The notes under the pieces were generated by a model. The model was not told the DNA's origin and ran no database searches. It saw only the letters and a program-made list of their open reading frames with translations. From NCBI GenBank assembly GCA_036365145.1, contig JAEOAD010000029.1, forward strand, positions 22,987,001-23,051,000: a stretch of 64,000 nucleotides of DNA. Direction: 5' to 3'. Each line of letters begins with the position of its first letter. Within the stretch, counting starts at the first letter, position 1. This DNA comes from Orientallactaga sibirica (Eukaryota > Chordata > Mammalia > Rodentia > Dipodidae). Position numbers and translations under genes: made by a program. Below are positions 45,515 to 56,371 of this stretch, piece by piece.

Positions 45515-46401
45515 TCACAGGATGAAGCCTATAGGAATGCCTTTGGTCAGTTAAAATGCTATTTTGCTTCCATTACAAGTAGGCCTTTGGGAGGAAGATA
45601 ATTATGGTAAATAGAGATTTGTATAGTCATGTACCACACAACAATGTTTTAGACAACTATGGACTGCAAACATGATGGTGGTCCCACAGGTTACATTTTT
45701 GAGCAGTATCACAGCTGTCTTAGTTCATATGAATAAGATCAAATATGTTTCACAATAAAAATATGTAATCCTACATTATTCAAAATATATTATTATTGTC
45801 AATTAAAATAAAAGTATATTTCATTTTAAATAACAAGAGAAATGGTACACTCAAGAACAGTATATCTGACTGCTTTCTCCTATTTCCCTATCCACTAACA
45901 CAAGGAGTTATAGAGACTGAAATGACTCTCTCTAAAACCAGGCTTTATTACTGTCAAGTGCCCATTATTACTTCGCCACTGTTTTGTGTTACCACACACC
46001 TCAAGGAAGCTGACATTCTGTCCAATGAACAGAAGCAGCTTGTTGTGGCAAACCATGCAGACTGTCCTGAGGGAGCAGGTCAAGAAAGGAGTGCTGATGA
46101 GCAGCAGTGGGAGAGAACACGATGGATTTGAAAGAGGTCAAAAGTTCCCTGTGGATTTCATAAAATTGCCCAATTTCATCCCAAAGTTTTAGAAAAAGAA
46201 TCACTATATTTATTTTACATGGATTCATCAAAAATTTGCAATGCTGTGAATTGCATACAAAGAAAATAATATCTTGTTTTTCCAGAATATCTTAAATGAT
46301 GGAGATAATTGTGATATCCATATTGGTGCATAAGTTGCCTTTTTAACTACTCCAGACAGAAAGCCTCTCTTCCTCTCTCTGTCTCCTTTTCTCTCATTCT
46401 T
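45515..46401. other. No gene supported
   Basis: Overlapping frames of 62-111 codons occur at 45796-46231 on both strands, but none resembles a known domain and their mutual overlap argues against coding. Confidence 0.4.
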
Positions 46402-46638
46402 CTGTTTTAAAATAAATTATTTATTTATTTGCAAGCAGAGAGAGGTGTGGAAAGAGAGTGAGAGGATGAGAATGAAAGAGAGGGAACGGGCACAGCAGGT
46501 CATCTTGCAACTGCAAACGAATTCCAGATGCATGTGCCACTTTGTGCATCTGGCTTTACATGGGTTCTCAGGGATCAAACCCAGACTGTCAGGCTTTGTA
46601 AGAAAGTGCCTTTAACTACTGATCCACCTCTCCAGCCC
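46402..46638 (-). repeat. Dip SINE
   Basis: AAATAAATTATTTATTTATT, a GAGAGG tract, CATCTTGCAACTGCAAACGA, ATCTGGCTTTACATGGGTTC and a head ending CACCTCTCCAGCCC. Confidence 0.88.
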
Positions 46639-46964
46639 TATTTTTCTGTTTTCTAATAGCTGTTACGCTATTAGATAGGCTTCTCTGCTATTTTCCCTTT
46701 CTTTGTTTTTTGTTTCCCTCCAGATAGCAATCCAACAACCATGACATATTCACCTGCTTTGGTAGTTATAGAAGAGAAATAGCATAATATGTGATCGTAG
46801 AGAGGTTGGATCAAGTGATACCAGAGATAGGGAAGGGAAAAGCCCAGAAATAGTGGTGCCTGAGGTCATCTTCTTGAGGTATACTAAAAAAAAATAAAAA
46901 GTAAATAAAATAAAAGTATGTTGGGCCAGAAGCACATTTATCATTTAAAAAAACAAAAAGTTCA

Positions 46965-47365
46965 ACATAGTGCTGAGAAGAAGGGATGGAGGAGTGCCTA
47001 GCACTGAAACACCTCTGTCACATCCTCCAGTGGCTCAGGGACCATTGCGGAAGAGGGGGCGGATAGAATGGAAGAGCCAAAGGAAGGATATGACCTCTTA
47101 CTATGCAGCTGCCCAGACAGAAATTGGCCTCGATATCCATGATCTTGCAGTGCCTAGCAATACCTTTGCAAGACCCTCAGAATAGAAGAGAAAGATGATG
47201 TCATCAAATTAGGAGAGAGACTAATGGAGAAAGGGAGGGGATATGATGGAGACCGGAGTTCTAAAGTGGAATGGGGGAGGGGAGGGAAATATCAGGTGTG
47301 TTTTTTTTTTGGTATGTAAGATTAAAAGTCAATAAAAATAAATAAAAAAAACCAAAAAAACAAAC
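46965..47365 (+). mobile_element. 5'-truncated L1 (3' UTR only)
   Basis: Matches the 3' UTR of the L1 at 35.76-36.15 kb (GTGCTGAGAAGAAGGGATGG ... GGAGGGGATATGATGGAGA) and ends in an A-rich tail with AATAAAAATAAATAAAAAAA. AAAAAGTTCA before (46955-46964) and after (47371-47380) is the target duplication. Confidence 0.9.
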
Positions 47366-47747
47366 AACAAAAAAAGTTCATGTGACATAGAAAAAGTGTT
47401 GTCTATTTGACAATTTTTCTAAAGAAATACCACCAAATAAGGATAATTTCATGGTTCAATAAGGTCACATGTATTTGAAACATGTTTAATGGTTTGCTAT
47501 TATAATGAAATTATTTTTACTTAATTAATTAGGGTGCTGTAGAAGAAACCCAGCAGCTTATGAATATTAGGCAGGTTCTCCTTTTTTGTATTGTAACCTC
47601 AGCAATATTCTTACCGATATTTAAGAAGGACTTCTAATTCTTTATGTAAGTTATGTAATTCTACCCCACTTGCCTCCACAGAACCATTCAGAAGTTCACA
47701 TGATCATATCATCTTAAGGTTCAGATCTTAAGGAAGACCCCCCCCTT

Positions 47748-47791
47748 TTTTTTTGAAGTAGGGTTTCACTCTAGCCCAGGCTGACCTGGAA
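47748..47791 (-). repeat. B1 SINE, severely 5'-truncated
   Basis: Only the tail-proximal 44 bases of B1 are present (AGTAGGGTTTCACTCTAGCC, CAGGCTGACCTGG). AAGACCCC lies on both sides, so it inserted in this short form. Confidence 0.85.
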
Positions 47792-48502
47792 AGACCCCTT
47801 TTTAAGAGCTGTGGAAAGATCATATGCTTCTAGTCCACCAGCAGCACCATGGGTGCCACCAAACCAACCAGCTCCTCTCTTACAGCTTGGAAACATATGA
47901 AGTTGACATAGAGAGATAAATTGGCTTCAATTTTAACTTCAAAATTATACAAAAGTAGATTTGTTTCCTTTGCCCACAAATTCCTGTAAAACATGATCTG
48001 GAACTTTAGATGGAGTTAGAGGAGTTCAACTTGGTTAGGGGAAATTTCAGATGTTGAAGATGGGCTTGCTGATGTCCTACCCTGCAGCTGTCTGAATTGT
48101 TGTTTTCATCAAGCTGCAGTGCAACAAAAAACTATCAAACATTAAGAACCACCAGTGTCTAAATTCAAGTTCCAATGACAGGTACCTGGCCTCAGGCAAG
48201 TTCTACAATGTCTGAAGGATAAATACCAGTTGCACCATGTGGAAATTGGGGAATGGTATATGCTGGGCTCTGGGTTCTTATGCCATGTAATGAGTTAATA
48301 CATTGAATACATTGACAACAATATATCACATACCATGAGAACTCAGGAAAAGAAATGGTTAATAATATGAGACAACATATGGTTAATGTTACCGATGTTT
48401 ATGGAGAGGATTTATATCAAACTTATGATAGGGAAGGCAGAAGAAAGAAGAGTCATTAAATATCTTGGCATACAAAAGTCTATTCCTAAATCTACTTCTT
48501 TT
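47792..48502. other. No feature recognised
   Basis: Unassigned; no frame with recognisable similarity. Confidence 0.4.
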
Positions 48503-48731
48503 TTAATAATTATTTTAAATTTTATTAATTTATTTAGAAGTAGAGATAGAGAGGGAGATAGAGGAGAGACACAGAGAGAATAGGTGCTCCAGGGCTTCTA
48601 GCCACTGCAAACCAACTCCAGATACATGTGCCCCTTGTGCATCTGGCTTACGTGGGTCCTGGCAAAAACGAACCTGGATCCTTTGGCTTCTCAGGCAAAT
48701 GCCTTAACTGTTAATCCGTTTCTCCAGCCCC
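48503..48731 (-). repeat. Dip SINE
   Basis: TTTTATTAATTTATTTAGAA, a GA tract, CTCCAGGGCTTCTAGCCACT, CATCTGGCTTACGTGGGTCC and head TTAACTGTTAATCCGTTTCT. Confidence 0.9.
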
Positions 48732-49206
48732 CTAAATCTACTTCTAACCCTACATAGATCCTTACACAAATCTCTGGTGTACTAGGAAAACAATGTGGAA
48801 CGACTCTGCTGAAATATGTTTAAAAAATTGTATATTGCTTTTTATGTTTCTCCTTAACTGAGTACTGGGAATGTGCTGAGATCCTGAATGTTTATCAGGA
48901 AAAAATGAAGGATACATCACATGAGTTCTCTCCATTAGTCTCTCACTACCTCACACACTGGCTCAACATACCCAGGTACATGAACTCTTAATTTCAAAAG
49001 TCACACTACTGGTGGATTTGCTGAAATGTGTGCTCTTAGTTCTCTGCCTGCTAACTCTTTCTCCAGTTTCTTTCCATAAACTTAGCAGTATTTGTTCCCC
49101 TTCTTATTCATGCATCAGCTAATTTATTCAACATGGAATTCTTTCTTGTAACAGATTCTCTACTAGGCTATGAAGGTGCTGTAAATTGTTCAGATAAGTT
49201 CTTTGC

Positions 49207-49480
49207 TTCAGACCTGGGAAATGACTCAGTCATTAAGTGCTTGTTGCATAACTATAAGGAATTGAGTCTGGACACTCAGCAGCCCTGTAAAAGCCTGGCA
49301 GTAGCACTGAGCTATAATCCCAGCACTGGGAAGGGAGGTTCTTTTAGATGTGCTGGATAGCTTGTCTAACTGAATCATGATCTCTGGTTTTGACAAGAGA
49401 CCCTGTGGCAAATTAAAAATAATGAGGTGGAGAGTGACTAAGGAAGATACTTGACATCAACAGAAGATGCATACAGATAG
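49207..49480 (+). repeat. B4 SINE, plus strand, nearly complete
   Basis: The ID-like half (GGGAAATGACTCAGTCATTA, AGTGCTTGTTGCATAACTAT) is followed by a B1-like half (AATCCCAGCACTGGGAAGGG) and the B4 3' signature (AATGAGGTGGAGAGTGACTA, then AGGAAGATACTTGACATCAA). Confidence 0.8.
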
Positions 49481-50655
49481 TGAGTACTTTTAAATGGCAT
49501 TAGTTTGTTAATAATTCTGACATTTTTATAAAGAAAAGTACCAGGATGGTGATACACAAAGAGTAAAAAGAAATAAATTTAGATAGAATCATCTGAGGAG
49601 GCAGCATTTGAACTGAAAAAAAAGTAAGAGCATCCAGGATGATGGATTAGACAGTTCAGTTATGAGAAGCAGGAAAGGGAATTAATGGTTTGAAGAAAAG
49701 TCATGAATGACACTGGATTATAGAGTCAGGGAGCAGATGGGAAGCAAGGGAATCAAATCATCATAAATAAATATTCTGAAATCTAGTAAGAGTTTTGATT
49801 TAAATTTAAGAAGGTGTACGCCATTGAGGACACTTGATTAGAGAGCTACACTGACATTTTATTTAAAAAATCATGCTGTAAACTGATAATAGAAAGTTGA
49901 AAATATTGGAGCAAAGATATCAGCAGTCATCATTACAAAAGAATATGATTCTATACAAGTGTGGCAAGAAGAAGATACTATATACAGTGAAATTCAAGAA
50001 ATACTTGGAAGGTAGAACTCATTGAATTTAGTGATAGAATATGTATGGGAGGTGAGGTAAAACTTAACAATTAAGGACATGATCTGTATGTTTCTTTTTA
50101 TAGTCCTGCCATTAGGTGTTTCACAAGAACTAGATGTGCTTTGATGAAGCTGAAAAAAGTTCAGTCTCCTCTCTCTCTTGATGCATTTTAACAAGCAATA
50201 GGACTTAAACCAGTAATACTCTACAAACAGGACTTCTGGAGTCTGTTTGGTTTTCTTCGTTTATTTGCAATGATTTGACAGCACACAGGTTCACACCTGC
50301 TTTGCTCTCACCTTGTGGAGGTCTACTCATTACTCCCCAGTGTGTCTCTGTGGACAGTCACTCTAAGCAAACCCAAACACAGCATGTCTGAAGGAGGTGG
50401 CAGTGTTCGTGATGGAGCCCCCTGGGGATGGACAGAAGAAAGTGCAGAGAAGGTCTAGTATTGGATTTTCGTTTTTGCAAATAAATAATTTTTCTTGTTT
50501 GTTTTGTAAAAAATCATTTCTTCTGAGCACATAATGAATTTTCAATATGGATATTATGATCAAACGTTAACTCTGAAGAAAATTGAAAGATTCAAGTTTA
50601 TTGATATTTGATCATTTTATTTTTAGTTTTTATATTTTTAATTTTAATTCATTCA
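49481..50655. other. No feature recognised
   Basis: AT-rich, unassigned sequence; short frames only. Confidence 0.4.
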
Positions 50656-50659
50656 TTCA

Positions 50660-50817
50660 TTTTTAGCAACAAAACAGGCAAAGTTTTATTGGGTCACCAG
50701 CCAGAGCTGGCTCAGTATCTAGAGCTGAAAGAGGCAGCAGTAGAGATCAGAGTAAGAGATCAGGCTACTGGTCTCTAAACAAAGGGAGCAAATAATTATT
50801 GGTTGGCAGGAGTAGGT
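50660..50817 (-). mobile_element. Possible LTR 3' part, truncated by the ERVL provirus
   Basis: On the minus strand it ends with a polyadenylation signal in TGACCCAATAAAACTTTGCC, preceded by a GC-richer stretch (GAGCCAGCTCTGGCTGG). That looks like an LTR R-U5 or a retroposed RNA end. The ERVL LTR starts immediately to its right and may have cut into it. Confidence 0.3.
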
Positions 50818-51368
50818 TGTGATGGTTAAGTTTGTGTCAACTTGACTTGTTTAGGAATCCACAGACATTCCTCATAAGTGTGTCTCTGAGGTTGCCTCTA
50901 GGAAGGATTAACTAAAGGAATAATCCTTCCCCCAGCGGTAAGCCCTTCCCCCAGAGTGGGCGGCCCAGAGTGGGCGGCCCCTCTAGGAGGAGGGGGCTGG
51001 TTGATAAAAAGAAGCTCTTGGAAAAAAGGTTCTTTCTCTTCCACCTGGCTGCTGGTGCTGCTCGCTGCTTGTCACTGGGTGCTTGGTGTTTTCTGGTTGG
51101 TACTTGCTGCTTGGTGTTGCTGCTCTCCAGTGTGGACTGAAGACAAGGGTGGACTGAAGAGCAGCGTCTCTCCAGGAAGCCTCCAGGCCTTCAGTGCCGG
51201 ATTGGGACTGCTGAGGCCTCCAGCCTCGTGGCCTGAGCAGCTACCAGGTTTCTTGACTCTCGGACCTACAACCTGCTATTGCTGGACTGTGTAAGCTAAT
51301 CCAATAAATCCTCTTTAATACAATTCATTCTGTCCATTCTGTTCCTCTAGAGAACCCTGACTAATACA
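50818..51368 (+). mobile_element. ERVL 5' LTR, complete
   Basis: A 551-bp LTR from TGTGATGGTTAAGTTTGTGT to CCCTGACTAATACA, with a polyadenylation signal in ATCCAATAAATCCTC near 51302. AGAGTGGGCGGCCC is tandemly doubled near 50955-50982 but single in the 3' LTR. CTGCTTGGTG-type repeats occupy the centre. Confidence 0.93.
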
Positions 51369-51373
51369 GATTG

Positions 51374-51388
51374 TGGTACCGGGAGTGG
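51374..51388 (+). promoter_or_regulatory. ERVL primer binding site (leucine tRNA type)
   Basis: TGGTACCGGGAGTGG starts five bases after the LTR end. It matches the TGGT...AG.AGTGG pattern of ERVL primer sites, complementary to the 3' end of tRNA-Leu. Confidence 0.75.
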
Positions 51389-51412
51389 TTCTAGAGAAAC
51401 AGAATTGTAAGG

Positions 51413-52573
51413 ATGGATTTCCCTAGTAGGCTTGGTGCTCTGTGGAGTTGGTTCTCCAACTTCAGTGCCACTAAAGGCTCTGCTGGCAATAAGGAGAGCA
51501 CTTTAAGTGGTAATAAGGAGGGCACTAATAATCCATGGTGTGCACTATTTAACGAACTCCGTGAGATAGATGTATTTAGTGATTCTGAGTCATATCTTGT
51601 GAGGAGCAAGGAATTTAGTGACTCTGTATCTAGAACTTTTGGATATTTGTGGAAAAGTAAGACGAATGATGATGCTGGATGGTTTCTTCTGACATCTCTA
51701 GATAAACTGTTGGGAGAAAAGCAGAAGCTTCAAAAGGAAATTTCCAAGCTTAAGACCCACGTACATGATCTGAAGGTTTCTAAGGGTGCCCTGGAGGAAA
51801 ATCTCCTGTCTAGTCAGAAGAGGGCTCGAATCGCAGAAAACCAAACTCAAGCTCTCATTGTAAGATTAGCTTATTTGCAGCGTAAGCTCAATTCCCAGCC
51901 TCACAGGTTATCAGAAGTTAAAGTGAGGGCATTGGTTGGAAAAGAGTTGGGTCCCATGACTTGGGATGGGGATGTATGGGAAGATCCTGAAGAATCTGGG
52001 GACATTGAACTCTCAGATTCTGAAGAAGTTGTTTTGCATGAGAATGTGGCTTCCCCTCCTTTAGCTGCAGTTACATCCCCACCCCCACCCCCTGAACTAT
52101 TGCCCTCTTCACACTTGCCTGAGGGAATCATTCCTTTGTCTGAGGAAGCAGTAATGACCCTCCCTGTACTGATGCTTCTCAGAGCCCACCCATCTTTGCC
52201 TCGAGGCCTGTAACAAGGCGTAAGGCTAGGCATGCCCCTAAAGGGGAGTTAGAAAGCGTGACTCAAGAGGAAGTGAGATACACCCCTAAAGAACTTCAGG
52301 AGCTTTCTAACTTGTACAGGCAGAAGCATGGGCAATATATGTGGGGATGGATTTTAAGAGTGTGGGATGATGGAGGAAGGAATATAAGGTTAGATCAAGC
52401 TGAATTTATTGAAATGGGCCCACTGACCAGAGATTTTAGAATTAGCACTGCAGCTCATGCAGTTGGAAGAGGTGCTTGCTGAAGGTGGAGGAAATACTGA
52501 ATGGGTAGTAGAAGAAGGCAGTAACAAATACCAGCTAAGGCCACGGGACCAGTTACAAAAACGTGGACTGTAA
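51413..52573 (+). pseudogene. ERVL gag-like gene, two frame breaks
   Basis: Gag of ERVL elements builds the internal particle. The first open part starts with ATG at 51413, 45 bases past the LTR, and runs 266 codons to a stop at 52211-52213. It has a coiled coil (about residues 97-162, with EKQKLQKEISKLKTHVHDLK), an acidic stretch (about 186-207, EDPEESGDIELSDSEE) and a Pro run (about 220-226). ERVL capsid-like sequence (ELSNLYRQKHGQYMWGW) then follows in a different frame from before 52200 to about 52450, and a third frame carries the similarity to a stop at 52571-52573. Two small indels, near 52150-52190 and 52440-52460, therefore break it. The gene would have been about 385 codons. Not functional as it stands. 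Confidence 0.8.
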
Positions 52574-52920
52574 TTGCCATGAGTGTTCCTGTCTTACCTT
52601 GTTAAGAGTGTTTGTACATATGTACACCAATATTAAGATGTTTTGTTCTTCCTCTATTTCTCTATTAGGTAATTAATACTGAGTAAGATCATATTGCTAG
52701 TTAACCACTGTTGAATTTATATTTGACTTATTATATGAGACTAAGCCTTCCTCAAGGAATTTGCTTTGTGTGTGGGGGGTGGATGAGTGTGTGTTTCCGG
52801 TTGTATGAGGGATAGTTATATCATGTTAGGTGGAATTATGACCTTGTTACTGTCTTCATTTGGAAGTTAAGTAGAATGTAAGGATATATGGTTTGGTGTC
52901 AAGTTGACAAGGGGTGGACT
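52574..52920 (+). mobile_element. ERVL 3' non-coding segment and polypurine stretch
   Basis: Non-coding sequence after gag, with a TGTGTGTGG-rich part, ending in GACAAGGGGTGGACT directly before the 3' LTR. The purine run is a likely plus-strand primer. No pol motifs (such as YXDD or the protease DSGA) are seen. Confidence 0.75.
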
Positions 52921-53379
52921 TGTGATGGTTAAGTTTGTGTCAACTTGACTTGTTTAGGAATCCACAGACATTCCTCATAAGTGTGTCTCTGAGGTTGCCT
53001 CTAGGAAGGATTAATTAAAGGAAGAATCCTTCCCCCAGCGGTAAGCCCTTCCCCCAGAGTGGGCGGCCCCTCTTGGAGGAGGGGGCTGGTTGATAAAAAG
53101 AAGCTCTTGGAAGAAAGGCTCTCTCTCTCCCACCTGGCTGCCGGTGCTGCTCGCTGCTTGTCACTGGGTGCTTGGTGTTTTCCGCTTGGTACTTGCTGCT
53201 TGGTGTTGCTGCTTTCCAGTGTGGACTGAAGACCAAGGTGGACTGAAGAACAGCATCTCTCCAGGAAGCCTCCAGGCCTTCAGTGCCGGATTGGGACTGC
53301 TGAGGCCTCCAGCCTTGTGGCCTGAGCAGCTACCTAGTTGTTTGACTCTCGGACCTACAACCTGCTATTGCTGGACTGT
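52921..53379 (+). mobile_element. ERVL 3' LTR, truncated
   Basis: Matches the 5' LTR from TGTGATGGTTAAG to GCTATTGCTGGACTGT, then similarity ends sharply. The last ~72 bases, including the AATAAA signal and the TAATACA end, are missing, so the right target duplication is lost. Confidence 0.92.
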
Positions 53380-53543
53380 CTGAGTTCTTTGCAGTCTCTG
53401 GATTTCTACTTTCACATGTTTTGATTGATCACTGTGTCTGTCACCATCACCCTAGAGCTGGTGGTCGGGCTAGCAGTAAGAGTAATATGCATGTCACCTT
53501 TTCCACTGCAATTTTCATGGGCCATAGCTGGGGATGTAGAGTG
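53380..53543. other. Unassigned sequence between two ERVs
   Basis: CTGAGTTCTTTGCAGTCTCT onward is not LTR. It continues in character beyond the MaLR at 56704-56741, so it was probably the pre-insertion locus of the MaLR and may be old L1 or other repeat. Confidence 0.4.
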
Positions 53544-53895
53544 TGTGGTGGTTTGATTCAGGTGTCCCCCATAAACTTAAGTGTTCTGAATGCTAGTCTC
53601 TCCAACTGATGGCAATTTAGAAATTAAAGCCTCCTGGAGGCAGTGTATTGTTGGGGGTGGGCTTATGGGTCTTATAGCCAGCTTCCCCTTGTCAGTGTTT
53701 GGCACACTCTCTTGTTGCTGTTGTCCACCTTATGTTGACCAGAGAGTGATGTCCACCCTCTGCTCATGCCATCGTTTTTCCTGCCATCATGGAGCTTCCC
53801 CCTCGAGCCTGTAAGCCAAAATAAACCTCTTTTTTTTCCCACAAGCTGCTCTTAGTCGGGTGATTTCTGCCAGTAATGCAAACCTGACTGCAACA
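53544..53895 (+). mobile_element. MaLR LTR 1 (5' LTR)
   Basis: A 352-bp LTR from TGTGGTGGTTTGATTCAGGT to ACTGCAACA, with a polyadenylation signal (AAAATAAACCTC) near 53818. It keeps a 19-base segment containing CCCCCATAAACTTAAG that is absent from LTRs 2 and 3. Confidence 0.93.
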
Positions 53896-54967
53896 GTAAA
53901 GTGGTACGGAGGAGTGGGATTGCTGCTAGACACCTGACTGTGGCTTTGGCCTTCTGGAGCTGATTTTCAAGAGGAAGAATTATGGACTGTGAGGTTTGGC
54001 TTATGACGGTGAGAAAGAGCTTTATTTGGACTGGGCTAGCAGTTTGTGTGACAAGTTTGCTGTTATACCCGTGTCCTGAGAAGTTGTGCAGGGTTGCTTT
54101 GTGTAGAAATAAACTGGTGTGAGCAGAAGGATATGTAACAGGAAAAATAAAAATCTTTTGGGTGAACTCTGCCCATTCAGCTGCAATTGAGAGATTACAA
54201 CCTTTGAGATTGGGCCAGCTGCCCTGCACTGGGGTAACAGGAAGAATGCAGACTCTTTTGAAGGGGCTTGAATGCTGAAGGATTGTCCTGTTCTTCAAAG
54301 TCTGATTTATTCACCCCTGATTAACAAATTGGCACCCTACCTGGTATTATGGAGTATAACAAATGCAGGAAAGAGAGGGTCATTGAGTTTGTAACGCGGT
54401 CTTGTGTTTTGGAAATGGCCATGGGCAGTATGAAGCAGGTTTGCTGGATGCCTGCATGGAGATCCCATGGGGCCATGAGGATGGACTGTGGGTTGCAGTG
54501 GGGACCCAGTGGAGATGCTGGGACCACGAGATGGCTGCTGAGGAAAGCTGCCGGTCGGGGCTGAAGTTTTCCAGGACTGTGAGTAGCCTAGCTGGAGGGG
54601 TGGAATTGGAACTCCAGAGACTTGTTGCTGATTAGAATTATCAGACTTGGAGATTTGTCACTGACTAGTTGTTGGATTGGAATTACAGAGTTTGACGTTT
54701 GCCCTGGTTGTTTTAAATCTTGTATTGGTTGAATATTTCTTTGCTTTGCCCAATGCGATCCTTTGCAGTGTGAATGTTTATTCTGTGCCATTATGGGCTT
54801 TGGGGGGATTATTTTCGGTATTATGGCTCAGTTAAAAGACCTTGGAGTATGGGGATTGTTGGACCATCATTAGGATTGATAAAAAAAAATGGGGGCTTTT
54901 AAAGTTGGATGAATGCATTTCATTTTACATCATGTATGGTTATCATTTATGGGGGCCAGGGGCAAAA
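53896..54967 (+). mobile_element. MaLR internal segment, copy 1
   Basis: Begins with a primer-site-like TGGTACGGAGGAGTGGGAT (from 53902) and ends with a purine run, GGGGGCCAGGGGCAAAA, before LTR 2. About 1072 bp. Frames of 67-148 codons occur on both strands, but none resembles gag or pol, and the same frames recur in copy 2 only because the DNA is duplicated. Confidence 0.88.
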
Positions 54968-55300
54968 TGTGGTGGGTTGAATCAGGTGTTCTGAATGGTC
55001 GTCTCTCCAGCTGATGGCAATTTAGAAATTAAAGCCTCCTGGAGGCAGTGTATTGTTGGGGGTGGGCTTATGGGTCTTATAGCCAGCTTCCCCTTGTCAG
55101 TGTTTGGCACACTCTCTTGTTGCTGTTGTCCACCTTATGTTGACCAGAGAGTGATGTCCACCCTCTGCTCATGCCATCGTTTTTCCTGCCATCATGGAGC
55201 TTCCCCCTCGAGCCTGTAAGCCAAAATAAACCTCTTTTTTTTCCCACAAGCTGCTCTTAGTCGGGTGATTTCTGCCAGTAATGCAAACCTGACTGCAACA
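54968..55300 (+). mobile_element. MaLR LTR 2 (hybrid middle LTR)
   Basis: 333 bp. Its left part shares the 19-base deletion, GGTTGAATC, GGTCGTC and CCAGCTGATGG with LTR 3. From about 55063 rightward it matches LTR 1 at every position that separates LTR 1 from LTR 3, including GGGGGTGGG, CCTTGTCAG, GTTGACCAG, CCTCGAGCC and CAGTAATGCAAACC. Confidence 0.92.
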
Positions 55301-56371
55301 GTAAAGTGGTACGGAGGAGTGGGATTGCTGCTAGACACCTGACTGTGGCTTTGGCCTTCTGGAGCTGATTTTCAAGAGGAAGAATTATGGACTGTGAGGT
55401 TTGGCTTATGACGGTGAGAAAGAGCTTTATTTGGACTGGGCTAGCAGTTTGTGTGACAAGTTTGCTGTTATACCCGTGTCCTGAGAAGTTGTGCAGGGTT
55501 GCTTTGTGTAGAAATAAACTGGTGTGAGCAGAAGGATATGTAACAGGAAAAATAAAAATCTTTGGGTGAACTCTGCCCATTCAGCTGCAATTGAGAGATT
55601 ACAACCTTTGAGATTGGGCCAGCTGCCCTGCACTGGGGTAACAGGAAGAATGCAGACTCTTTTGAAGGGGCTTGAATGCTGAAGGATTGTCCTGTTCTTC
55701 AAAGTCTGATTTATTCACCCCTGATTAACAAATTGGCACCCTACCTGGTATTATGGAGTATAACAAATGCAGGAAAGAGAGGGTCATTGAGTTTGTAACG
55801 CGGTCTTGTGTTTTGGAAATGGCCATGGGCAGTATGAAGCAGGTTTGCTGGATGCCTGCATGGAGATCCCATGGGGCCATGAGGATGGACTGTGGGTTGC
55901 AGTGGGGACCCAGTGGAGATGCTGGGACCACGAGATGGCTGCTGAGGAAAGCTGCCGGTCGGGGCTGAAGTTTTCCAGGACTGTGAGTAGCCTAGCTGGA
56001 GGGGTGGAATTGGAACTCCAGAGACTTGTTGCTGATTAGAATTATCAGACTTGGAGATTTGTCACTGACTAGTTGTTGGATTGGAATTACAGAGTTTGAC
56101 GTTTGCCCTGGTTGTTTTAAATCTTGTATTGGTTGAATATTTCTTTGCTTTGCCCAATGCGATCCTTTGCAGTGTGAATGTTTATTCTGTGCCATTATGG
56201 GCTTTGGGGGGATTATTTTCGGTATTATGGCTCAGTTAAAAGACCTTGGAGTATGGGGATTGTTGGACCATCATTAGGATTGATAAAAAAAAATGGGGGC
56301 TTTTAAAGTTGGATGAATGCATTTCATTTTACATCATGTATGGTTATCATTTATGGGGGCCAGGGGCAAAA
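55301..56371 (+). mobile_element. MaLR internal segment, copy 2
   Basis: A repeat of 53896-54967, shorter by one T near 55565. By eye I found no other difference. Confidence 0.9.

Larger units (their letters stand above)
50818..53379 (+). mobile_element. Non-autonomous ERVL provirus: LTR, gag-like gene, truncated LTR
   Basis: Class III endogenous retrovirus (ERVL/MERVL-like) of about 2.56 kb. In order: 5' LTR (50818-51368), leucine-tRNA-type primer binding site, a gag-like pseudogene (51413-52573), about 350 bp of non-coding sequence, a polypurine stretch (AAGGGGTGGA), and a 3' LTR (52921-53379) lacking its last ~72 bases. There is no pol, dUTPase or env sequence. The internal region is too short to have lost these by point mutation alone, so this is either a deletion derivative or a MaLR-like gag-only family. 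The LTRs differ at roughly 17-20 positions plus one 14-bp indel. Confidence 0.9.

Noticed and set aside
45796..46231. Cluster of overlapping frames on both strands
   Set aside because: Four frames compete over the same bases and none resembles a known protein.
50956..51294. 112-codon frame inside the ERVL 5' LTR
   Set aside because: A frame across LTR promoter and R-U5 sequence. The 3' LTR has a similar one, and there is no known LTR protein of this kind.
53852..55702. Repeated open frames of up to 148 codons on the minus strand
   Set aside because: They recur only because the MaLR unit is duplicated, lie antisense to the element, and show no gag or pol likeness.
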